Shown here piece after piece: positions 11,561 through 34,800 of a stretch of DNA of 64,000 nt (positions are counted from its first letter, which is position 1; every line of letters begins with the position of its first letter). The notes below the pieces were generated by a model. The model was given only the letters and a program-made list of their open reading frames with translations, made no database searches and had not been told where the DNA came from. The stretch is from NCBI GenBank assembly GCA_013365325.1, contig JABVXV010000236.1, positions 1 to 64,000 of the forward strand. The letters run 5' to 3'. The stretch is from Dipetalonema caudispina (lineage: Eukaryota > Nematoda > Chromadorea > Rhabditida > Onchocercidae). The translations under genes were made by a program, and so were the position numbers.

Positions 11561-13030
11561 AAAGAGGAAGAGAGAAGGGAAAATAAATATACAGTTAAGT
11601 CCATCAGAGTGGAAGATGATTATTAAAATGATAAACATACCTGCTTTACTTCAATATTATTTCTCTACTAAGAACTCTTTCATATTATGTGCACTTTCGA
11701 TTTCTTAAAATTTAAACTTCTAATAGAAGAAATGATGTTCCTTGAAGTGAAATAATTTATTCCTAAAATTCATTTTTTGACTCCACCATACCTTCCGTGC
11801 TATATCTCTTCCGATTCATTCACCCAACTTGTTTATAAGAGCACACAATAGAATCTGAATTCCATCTCTCGTTTTACCATTCCTACGGTATCCTGTTATG
11901 TTAGCTTGAAATCAATCTAAGTCTGCTTGCAAGCTTATATAGTGTAATTTGAAGAAGAGCAATTGAAACTATCTTCTATACTTCTTGTAATCTCCTTCAT
12001 CACTGTCATAATTTCTAGGAAATCACCTTTAAGAACCTTCTTCTGTTTAATATTATATAACCTGGAATTCTTTTTCGTTATCCGTCCCTTCTCACTTCAA
12101 TTTCTTCTATCCAAAAACCATTATTTCTTTCTTTGCTCGAACGATCTCAAAAACTTCTAATGAAATTGATATGCAAAAATACTAATGATGCAAAAGGCAT
12201 TTTCTTTAAACAAACACCTAGCTTATAAGCTTCTAATAAAAACACAGGAATTCTCTTGTTTTCTGGAAAATTTCTTTTGAGACATTATAGATTAAGCATC
12301 GACATTTTATGAGTAGGAAGAGAGTAATCGAAGCTATCGAAATGGCCTGTACTTGGAATAATTTTTAGGCTATTGGAACTGTGCTAAATAAAATTCAATG
12401 GAAAATTTTTATTGTGACACAGAGAAGAAAGATGAATGAACACAACAATAGTTCGATATTTGTTTTACATAAAAGTATAGGGCCCTGTGATACGCACAAA
12501 AAAACAGATACGTACGTATTTAGATTTTGATCTTCAGGATAACACAGTGCCGATCATTAGTACATGGTGCATTGTATAATACAAACAAGCATTGCAAATA
12601 AAAAAAAGAGTAAATAAATGATCACAATTTTAACACATATTATTCCTATCTGGACTAAACCAAATGGATAAAAATCGAAAAACAAATGAAGTAACTACTT
12701 CCGTCTATTGTTGTTCATTTACATATGATTTTCAAGTTTCAATATTTTTCAGAACAGCAAAAATTCATTATTTCCTTAAAATCCTTTTACAAGAAATCTA
12801 TTTCGGAAAACCTAATTTCGAACGCCTTCTGCAACATAACAAAACGGATAATGAAAGTAAACTTTTTCGCATCCCTTCCCAAAAAATGACCATAACAAGA
12901 AAAAATAAATAAAGAATGAAATAAATTCGTCTTTTAGTAACAAGAACCGATGCTCGTTACTATAAAACCGATCTTAGAACAAAGAAACGAACCAATGCTT
13001 CAAGTGTGAATTCTTTTACAATATCGGAGA

Positions 13031-24805
<11,775 letters not shown>

Positions 24806-24832
24806 CGTTGCTGGTTGGAAAAGTAGTGGTAG
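24806..24832 (-). promoter_or_regulatory. probable SL trans-splice acceptor, clathrin gene
   Basis: On the minus strand a pyrimidine-rich tract ends in CCAG, five bases before the clathrin ATG. Confidence 0.5.
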
Positions 24833-27800
24833 GATAAAAGCACAAAATATACACCAAGCAAACTGAAATTTCACATACTTTTTTGATACAATCAATGATT
24901 AACGAAAAAATAGGGCGGAAAATCGCGAGGGGAATCGTTCGAAGTAAAAAAACGAACATCAGTAATTATCTGCAACGAACATATATAAATTGCTAGAAAT
25001 GTTGTTCCAAGGAGGCAATGTTCCTTTCAGCACCCAAAAATAACTTATTACTTCGTATTCGTGACTTGTTCTCATTTTTAAAAGAAACATGAGTCAATTA
25101 AAAAAGAAAAAGAACATGAAGAATATAATTATGAATAAATTAGACAGGATCTGTAATTCGCAACTTTTATTCAACTGCCAGCAAATCTACAGAAAATCTC
25201 TCATTATCGTAACTCAATAGCTGCATCAGCTGTTTTCACATGTTAATAATGATAATATCTAATTACACACCAATCGATTTGAATCTGCGCAGTTGAAAAA
25301 GTCATCATCTGTAAAGAATTGTAATTATTTAATTGGATGATCAAAAGCCATATGCTAAGTTGTCCTTTGTTGTGCAGTGATATTGTCGCTTTCTGTGGTT
25401 CATTTTCACCATGTAAATCATATTCTTCAAATGTTTCGTATACTCTACTATGCAGATCGCTTTTTTTCAACATCCCTCTACACATTAAGATCTATATCTT
25501 AAGATTGAGATCTAGCAATAGTAGAGTAGCGAATACATCCTACAATGAACAGAATCACAGACCCACTGTTAATAACTATCGAAAACCGATGACATAAAAT
25601 GTTTCCATTAAGTTAAAAAAAGTCATTTCATATAACTCTCTAAGATCTTCATTATTACACTCCAAAGAAACATTGTCAGACTAAAAAACCAAAACAACTT
25701 TAGAAGCTATCTTTTCCTCTCATATTTTTTAGCAATCATTTTGATTTGAAATTTTGATTCGCAACTTGCCTTAATTACCAACAACAATGTAGTGCTGCAA
25801 TTCGCGGAGAATAAATGTAAAATAGTGATAGTTTGACAACAAGAAGAAATTTCCCGCACACCACAACTAGTTATCGTTAAAAATGATGAGTCAGCCATCA
25901 TCGTTATTCATTTATAACACTGAAAGACGAAATTTGTTGAATTCATTCAGTTGATTGATATATCCACTGCAACAAGATATGAGTTGCCTACCATGCATCA
26001 ATGGTCATTCCTAAAATTTCACATATATAAATGAGTGAGTCTCTTTTTTCTGTCATTGTAGCAAATGCTTTAGGAAGTTTGAAACGAGTAATGAAAAGTT
26101 TTCTGATTTAGAAATTGCCTAAAAAGGATAATTTTCTATAATTTATTCTAGTACTTTATTATTGAGGATTCTTTTCTTCAAAAACTCAAATAATAACAAG
26201 TAAGATTTCGATGAAATGCGTTTGAATCACAAATTCATTCTACAGATTAATCATCTCAGTTTCATTAATTTCAAGAGAAAAAATATTAAAATAAAATATT
26301 TTTCGAAAAAAAAAAAAAAAAAGTATCCAATAAAAGATTAAATTACTCTCATGAGAAGTATTAATAATTCCGTAATGAAAGATTAAGCTAATGTTTATCA
26401 GAAATATTCATTTCCATAATGTATACAAGCAATAAATCATTTCCATTACCATCCATTAATTCAAATAAACAGAAGGGAAAAAGAAGAAGCAAAAGAGTGG
26501 AATACAAAGTAAACTGTATGATATACAACATATGTTGATAATAGTATTATTATTTCAATTAAAAGAGGGAAAAAAGGAAAAAAAAAATACTGGATAAATG
26601 TAACTGGAACAGAGGAACAATAATAATTTCATTACGGACAGGTAACAATGATGATATACAGAGTTAAGTACAAATTGGTAATTAACATTATAGAAGTATT
26701 CTTCATCAGTAATTATTACATTTGAAATTTTTATATTATGAGAAATGAAATAGAACTTCAACAGGTAATCAACAGCAGCATTACAACAATCGCTATAACT
26801 GGAATAATTAACCTACGAGTTGCATTTTAAGTACTTAACCATCGTGACATTGACAACAAGTATTATTGAATTGGATAACCTTGAAGATTTGCATCCAGTA
26901 TGGAAAGATAAAGATGAATTTATTTTCCTACAAATTATCAACTTCATCTGATCCTTCGTATTTTCTATCAAATCTAACTCAAATATATCATTACAATGAA
27001 AATAATGGTTAGAAAAGAGAAATATCGAAGTATTGATAAAATAGGACGAGTCCTAAGTGAGAAAAGATCACAATGTAAGTAGTAAACGTTAATGCTTCTA
27101 ATATATCTATCTTCATCTAACTATCGAATTTCTTGATATCATTATCAAATGGCTACTTCATTTAGCTTTTCAATAATTATGGAATACAACTATGCACAAA
27201 AATTAATCATTAGAATAAATTAATACAAAAAAAAAAAAAAAAAAGGAAATTGCATAAAATAATATTGAAATTATTAATTTTTCCAAACAAAAAAGAAAAA
27301 AAAAAAACAAAAAACAAAACATTGTTCAACTATTTACTCATGTAATGAATTAATAATTGTTAATAAAAATTATAATCCGTCTACTTATATATAAATATTT
27401 CAGAATTAATTCATTATAATGTATAATCGTAATGAAAATAAACAAACAAAAGATAAAATAAAAAATCAATATATTCATATATATATATATATATTACATT
27501 AACTAATAATGTAATTTCTATGTTATATATAAATCGATATGTGAAAAAAAAAAAAAAGTGTTATGAATAAAATAAATAAAGTTATACAATATTAAAAATT
27601 AAAATGAATTAAAACTTGAATGTAATATAAATTAATATTATATTACATTTCACGTTTTCTAACATTCTTCACATTTCCAAATAATAATTATAAATATAAG
27701 TTTAAAAATCATTTATATATGAAATGAAATGAAATGAAACAAAATCAACAAACGATACAACCAACCAACATCACTATCATCATAGTACTGTCTCTATGTG

Positions 27801-28983
27801 TCATCAACGTCCTTCAAATTTAATCCATATCAGTCTAAAACTTTGTCGACATTTTCTCTTCTTTCTTTCTCTCTCCCTCTCTCTCTCTCTCTTTCTCTTT
27901 CTCTCTCCCGTCTATCACAATGATTCTTTCCATTGTGTATATGCATGTATCTATAGTGACGTAGACTATTGCATCTAGCTTTTAGAATGAAAAGATAAAT
28001 GATCTAATGAATGTATTTGTGTAAGTTAGATTATTATATGCAAATCTTAACTTTAATAAGATATCTCAGCTAATTTGATTTTATAGAAACCTAATAAAAT
28101 AACCTTTATATTTATTTGTTCTAAACATCTGAATAGTATCATCCTTATATGACATTTTTGTTAACACTCACTATACATACATATATATGTGATAACGGAT
28201 ATTTGACAATATTTTCAGTATTTTCTCAAAAAAAAAAAAAAAAATAAAAAAGAAATATTTGTTGTAATAGTTCAATAATTTATGTAAAAAGTAATTTATA
28301 TGAAAGAAAACTGCTCTTCATATAAGATAATGTTGAAAGAAAAGGATCAACTTGAATATAGGTACGATGGACATTTTAAATATTAATTATATAAAATTGT
28401 CTAGTAATATAAATAGCAATAGTTCCTTACTCACAATCTCTTACTCTTTTTATGAATTTATAAGGAGGATAAGGAGAAAGATGAATTGTACCTTGTTGTT
28501 CAACAGCAGTCATATTACTTTTTAAGATATTTGGCTTTCCCTATACCATATCAAATAAAACAATAATATGACAATTATAGTAGTAACCATTGTGTGATAA
28601 TTAAAGTACTACAGAAGTGATAGTATAATTATAATGCAGTGATAATAAGCTGTTCAGAGAAGAATAAAAGAGAGATCCAAAAGCTTTGATCATAAAAAAA
28701 CAAAGAATAACGGATATAAGTTTTTACAAGAGGTTAGAAAACTGAGAAAAATGACAATAAAACATGTGACAACAAACACCATCACAACGTATGTATAAGA
28801 ACCAAAGTAATTCTGAGCAAATAAAGCAATGATACAACATATATACATATTTTTAAATGCATTTGTCATTTGAGAGTTAGTAATCCTTCACATACGAAAC
28901 AATCATATCCTTCTTGCTTTTGTCTTCGGTTACACTTCTACATTCATTAGCGAATATGTTGAGCATTTTTTCGAAGATATTCT
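24833..28983. other. 4.1-kb gene-poor, low-complexity region
   Basis: Very AT-rich, with A15-A20 runs near 26309, 27227 and 28229, an AT run near 27477, a pentamer repeat (GAAAT) near 27721 and a CT tract. The 80-codon minus-strand frame at 25243-25485 looks protein-like in part but lacks a usable donor site. No gene is called. The clathrin promoter presumably lies at the left end. Confidence 0.6.
27854..27908. repeat. polypyrimidine (CT)n tract
   Basis: About 55 bases of nearly pure C/T with CT dinucleotide runs on the plus strand. Confidence 0.9.
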
Positions 28984-30920
28984 TTAGTCATCTTCATCAG
29001 CATTATCTTCTGATTCATAGATGTATTCCCTAGAAGAATTCAAGTAACAAATATCAAATAAACGAAAGATGAAAGATGAAGAAAAAAAGAGAAATCAATT
29101 CGATGGACCACATTTCATATAAAAATAAAATTGGGGAAGTGATCATCTATATATTAATCGCATACATTATTTGATTGTTTACATCGAGCTGTTGTACAGC
29201 CACTTTCTGCAGGGATGCAGCTCATACTTTTCTTTAAATAAATGAATAAAATTTAGTAAGATAAAATTCCTGACTTGGAACAAGAAAACTGAAATCTAGG
29301 AAGAGATTTATTCCCCATAATACAAAAAACTTTCTGGAAATAGATAGTGGTTTGTTTTTAACCATATTAATACTATGAGAGGATAGCATTAAACCAATAA
29401 TTCAAGTGCGTAAGCAAGTTTGTGAATGATATACGTGAAAAGCCTACATATGATCGGAAAGAAATTCCTGCCCGTCGTTATCCGTATCACTTTTATTACT
29501 GCTACTATCGCTATCGTAATACCAAAAGCTTCGTGAACATTTTGTAATTCTTGTTCCGTATTTATCCAGCACTTTAGCGATGCGAGATGCCCATGCCGCC
29601 GCTTGCTTCTCTAGCCCTAATTAAGTAAATATCTTGTTCCACTACAAAGTTTTACATGTTGCATAATATTAACAATACTAATGAATATCAGTAATAATAA
29701 TAGTCGAGGGATAGTAATAATAAAAGAGTAATAATAAAAATAAAAATAAAATGAGTGGAATTTATAAGAAAACGAATTTGAAAAAGTTTCCCAAATCAAG
29801 TTTTGGTCCATAACATTTCCTCTATTAATTTTCAAAATATAACTATAGAAATTACCTGTATTCGAATGGCTGCAAATATAACACAACGGGTAAAGAGCAA
29901 CAGCCCCGATAGAATTTAATCGCCTTGTCAAAGCTCTCGCTATCTGCAATTTATTCTTAGCTAAAATACAATTATTAGCATAACGAAGTTAAACGAATAT
30001 AAAATTGTAATAAAAATGACCAACTCGATTATATTGTTTGTGACCGCTATGTGGATCACCAATACCGAGAACAGCAAAATGCATTTGTTGACATGGTAAA
30101 TTAGTTGCTTTTTGGTCAAAAGCCAGATCTTCTAGAAATTCCAGAAACCATTCAGTACTCTCCGATTCATTTCCGTCAAATGTACAATCCATCAGAAATA
30201 AACCAATACCCTGCAAAATAAAGGGATAATTTTAATTATTGGAGGACTTATTACTGGCATTTTTCTTGTCATGATGCCAATAACAATCTGTATTGTTCCA
30301 TACTTTGAGATTTTATGTTTTGAAATGTAATAATATTGTGTTAGTCAATTCTTAATCCCATGAATATGGCTACTTACCTTTTGAGAAACGCAATAATTAT
30401 GGTGAAATAAAGGATATGATAAAAAAAAAAAATCTATAGCTCACTCTGTATTTCATGAAAGTTGTCGTTTCAATATCAGCTAAATTAACTATCGGTAGTC
30501 CTTCATATTCCAAATGTGCACCAATATGATGAGCCAATTCTTCAGTATTTCCTCGTCCTTCGGCATAAAATATTGTCACCACTTTGCTCTCTAACTCTTC
30601 CTCTCGTTTTCGTAATTCACGCTTCTGTAAAATTTACTATAGTAATAAATTTTTAGCGTAATTCTAATAATGCAATATACAATTAATTAAGATCAAACCT
30701 GCAAATAATATAAGCAAATGTAATGTTATACTTTATCAATGAAACAAAACATTACCTCAACATATTCGGTGTATAAACTGTGAGCATATTGATAAAACAT
30801 ATATACACAACCTGGCATAAAAATACCAACTGCTGCAGTAACATATAATAATACATCATCACGTTCGGCTACTCGTATAAAATTAGCTAAAGAGGATCCA
30901 TAAGTTGAATGTGTTGACAT
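28984..30920 (-). CDS. TYW1-type flavodoxin-domain protein without radical-SAM half
   Basis: Six exons (30920-30756, 30624-30445, 30210-30025, 29943-29856, 29616-29448, 29029-28984) encode 277 aa. An N-terminal hydrophobic helix (about residues 24-42) is followed by a flavodoxin-like fold: VTIFYAEGRGNTEELA, then ESTEWFLEFLEDLAFD, then HFAVLGIGDPHSGHKQYNRV, which align block by block with the flavodoxin half of TYW1 (tRNA 4-demethylwyosine synthase), including its membrane-like N-terminus. The protein stops after a Ser/Asp/Glu-rich tail at the point where TYW1 continues into its radical-SAM domain; no CxxxCxxC exon was seen downstream. The usual FMN phosphate loop (TGT-type) is replaced by GRGNT, so flavin binding is uncertain. 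If the last intron is retained, translation ends at TAG 29444-29446 (263 aa). A role as an electron donor for a separate enzyme is possible but unproven. Confidence 0.8.
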
Positions 30921-30940
30921 TATTTTGCTGCAAACAAAAT
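30921..30940 (-). promoter_or_regulatory. probable SL trans-splice acceptor, TYW1-like gene
   Basis: TTTGTTTGCAG on the minus strand ends seven bases before the ATG. Confidence 0.5.
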
Positions 30941-31852
30941 ATGTAACTGCTAAAAAGAAACACGATTAAGATCTTTGTATATTATTTATATTTGAATAGA
31001 TAACAAAAGTTTGGTCTAACGATAACTCGAAAACGAGATCGATTAATTGACAATTAAAATAAACTAAGAATGTGCTGTAATTGACAGTACTTGAAATTTT
31101 ATATTTTTGACATTACTAATACTACTAATACAAATATTACTTTTTCGGTATTACTGACAAAAGTAAGAGGGCAATTATGTCATTACCAAATTTTATCGGT
31201 AAAAGATAATGAAGAAAAAGCACAGATAACACAGAGACAAGTTGTAATAGTTAACAACTTTTTAAAATGAAAAACATTCCAAAATTGAATTAATTACCTT
31301 TATTACTGTTACTTGAATGCAATTTATAAACAGAATCAATATGAAAGAACATAGCTGTACAAGCATTTAATAATTTTGAAGTCTACGTTTCACAGTTAGT
31401 CATATCATTTGTCATCAAAATTAATATGATAAAGAAGTTGCATCAATTCATCAATTCAAGCTATGCTTCTTTTCCTTTCCTGATCATAACGTACTGAAAT
31501 GAAGTTCCTAAGATTTCAATTATATCTTTTATCACCACACAGTAGCACCATTGACTGATAAGAAATTGAAAATATGAAAGAGATTATAGATTTGTGCAAA
31601 ATAATCGAACACACAAAGATAATAATGCGTACAATTATTATGCTATAAACAATAATTTTTTCTTATAATTTAAACACTTTTCAATATTAGCCTTCAAAAC
31701 AGTTACATTCTTAATCACTGATTCATAACGTCAGTTATCTACCTGTTTCAATCTTCTCATAAGTTAAAAGTTTTTTGCTAAATTGGATGCTAACACGTTC
31801 TGTTCATTACAATAGAGAAACTTCAATTATATTTTTAAATGATATTCTGAAA
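30941..31852. other. intercistronic region, ADCK2 to TYW1-like
   Basis: About 0.9 kb of AT-rich DNA between two genes on the same strand, without an exon signal. It could hold a 3' UTR and either a promoter or an operon spacer. Confidence 0.6.
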
Positions 31853-34800
31853 TCAAATCATGGAAAAAAGAAATGGTCGGGCGCAATGAAAGAGATCCAA
31901 ATCAGGATCCAACGAACGCCCCAAACCTTCCAAAACTATAACTGCTAGCACAACTGTCGTAAATGATGGATCCAGTGCGACTTCATGATGACTTACGATT
32001 GAAAATAATTCATTTAACATTTCGGATATATTCAGCTAAAAATCACATTTAATAAAACTTGTTTTCTTTTAGAAAACACAAGAGTTTTTTATTGCAACGA
32101 ATTTGCAAATTTTTCTAGATTTAGTGCATTTAATCCCATCGAATGTGTCGTAGCTAATTAATTCAAGAAACTAATTAAGAGCTATATATTTATATATACC
32201 TTAAATCAGTTGCTTTGTATGATTCAGAATTTGAAATAAATCGGCAACTTCGTTATTCTTCTAAATGTTTTCATTAAACAGTTAGGAATACCTTATTTTA
32301 ATTCTAACTGAAATCTAGAAACTTTTCATAAAGTAAACGGTCTACATAAGTATTTCGAAAAAATATAACAGTTCATAAACCAGCAAACATCAATCTGTTC
32401 TAAGTAACCTATAGACTAACCCTTACATAAATCAAATGTTACAATTTTATGACTTGCATAATGAACTTTGTGCACGAAAATCATTCATACCCTTCCCATT
32501 GTATGATCACAACACCATTTGTAGACAAGCTGTACTAAAAAAGAAAAATGGGGAACATGGGTGCCATGGTAGAATTACCTTAACAACAGCTTACCCTTCT
32601 CAAATTGTTCTTGGAGCGTGCTATTTGAACGATCTGATCAACTTCATCATAAAATTGTTCCGGATTTTTGCAGTGCTGCTTTGGGGAATGTAAGAGTAAT
32701 AATTTACCAACATCACGACCCTGTAATTCGTATATCTTTCATCTTAAATTATTTCAGCTTCTATACATCAATATTTTTCTTTTCGAGGTTAACAATGTGG
32801 ATTGAATAACCATCTGATAACAAAGTGCTTCATTTTTAAACAGAGGTAAAACGATTCACGTACGACAGTATGTTAGTACTTGACCTGTGTTCTTCATAAC
32901 ATCAAACACATTCATATAAGTATTAGATTTACTAACTCTCTTGTCGACAACAGCTCGGAAAAGAAGACGGAGTTTTTGCAAATTTTGTGGTGTTTCTTCG
33001 ACAGCAATGCCTGTATCCAATATGATTAGAGTAGGTTCTTCAAATTTATCAAGACCGTAATTGTCATATGAAATCCGGATACCATTGCTCATACTGATAA
33101 AACTTCTTAGTACTTCTTTCTAGAAATAAATATATTTAAATTAAGTGTTGTAACTATAAGCATTTGAATAAAATGTTTGAGAATTGAGCAAATGATTTGA
33201 GAATATTGTTAACACTGATGTTGGATAACTTCGAGGTAAAATAAGATAGATCACGATAGAAGATAGATCCCTTATTCTATAAATGTAAAAAGTAAATGTA
33301 TAGGAACGAGATATGCCAACAAACCAATCTCTTAACTGAAGTTCGAAAAGAATTAAACCAATTGATTGACCGCTGATCACAATTATCAAGCCTAAACATT
33401 TTTAAAGACTTAAATTTGGTAACAAACTAAAAAGGTGTCTATTTAAATCCAAAATTCTTTCATGTCGTTTGAAGCAAGTCTATAGAAATAAACCTCAAAA
33501 GTATGTTGCCAGGATGAAGATCGCCATGTACGAAATTATCCACAAAAATCATTTTCAATAATGCTCTTACGCCAATGAGCGCAACTTTCTTCTTCAATTC
33601 ATTTTGCTCGATCTACAAGTGACAACAACTTGGTTTAATTAGTTTAAAGTCAATAAAAGCACTGTTCACCTCATGAGACTACATCTATCCTGAAATTTGA
33701 GAAAATAGGCTGCCAATAAATTTGATGCATTACCAGCTGTTCGTCAGTAACCAATCTATTGATGTATAGTCCGTTTTCAAATGTTTCGATGATAACATCT
33801 TTAGAATAACATATGACTTCAGGAAACCGTACTCTTGTTTTTTTGGGATCAAAATTTTCACCAAATCTCTGTAATTAAATGTAATCAGGACTTTGAATTT
33901 CTTTCTTACAGAACAATGGAAGATTTTTAAGGAGTTAAGTATAGATGAGTTGCTGCGTTGTCATGAAAAGCATTTCTCGACAAATAGACGGCTTCACAGT
34001 AACAGTAATGTACCTATTTGAGAAAACGATCTCTTATTTATCAAGAAAATGTTCCTGCATTGATAGTATCAACGAAATCAACGAAAAGAGATGAAAAAAA
34101 AAACTTACTTTTAGAGCTTTTGCTTCGTTTCTTAAATCCACCTGTAGTTCAAGGACTTCTTTGAATTGATTTAAACAAGATACCGGATTTATATACGATA
34201 ATCGAGGCATAATCATTTCCATCAAGCGAACGGCACATTGCATTATCGATAAATCAATATCAATGCTCTCACGAACTCCATCTTTTGCAGTCTGATTGGA
34301 ATAATAGCAAGAATAAATAATATTTCGGTCAAATAATAAAATTCAAGGGAATATTTTTAAATTAGAATACTTGCTTTAATTGCTATATCAACATGTCGGT
34401 CCTTCGCAAATGGTAAATGAATTCCTGTAATCTGCTCGAAGGCATATACATCAAGAATACCTTTATACACCTGCAAAAATGAGATTCGCAAGGAATGTAA
34501 ACTAAGGGATAGTCAGTATAATTGTTGAATTCAATATCATTTCGATCGCAATGAAAAACATGCTAAAAAAAATATTAGTGAATTTCTGTTCCAGCTCTCC
34601 GAAATGTATCTCATATCCGGTATTGCACTGATGAAACTAGTGGTCTACAATACTCAAACTTGTTTAAGTGTTGTAGACACTAGTTTGATATAGTTAAATA
34701 TTAGTTAGTCTTGAAAACAATCAAACTATGGCTTAGCCAGCAAAGTATCTAAACTTGACTAATTTTGAAACTTATTTCAGATTTTAAGTCTAGAATAATT

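Larger units (their letters stand above)
10361..13030. other. intergenic, 3' of clathrin and 5' of the membrane-protein gene
   Basis: AT-rich DNA with two microsatellites. It should contain the missing first exon of the minus-strand membrane-protein gene and the clathrin 3' UTR. A 82-codon ATG frame at 12664-12912 (+), antisense to the likely clathrin 3' UTR, shows no recognisable domain and is not called. Confidence 0.5.

Noticed and set aside
12664..12912. 82-codon plus-strand ORF near the clathrin 3' end.
   Set aside because: Antisense to the probable clathrin 3' UTR, no domain, no trans-splice acceptor. Treated as chance.
25243..25485. 80-codon minus-strand frame with protein-like sequence (SRVYETFEEYDLHGENEPQ).
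   Set aside because: Its apparent 5' acceptor is plausible, but the protein-like part is followed by no GT donor and runs into chance-like sequence. No neighbouring exon could be joined. Left uncalled.
33121..33491. Direct joining of ADCK2 exon 8 to the exon at 33119.
   Set aside because: That join gives an immediate stop. A small 67-base exon at 33391-33325 restores the phase on both sides and was used instead.
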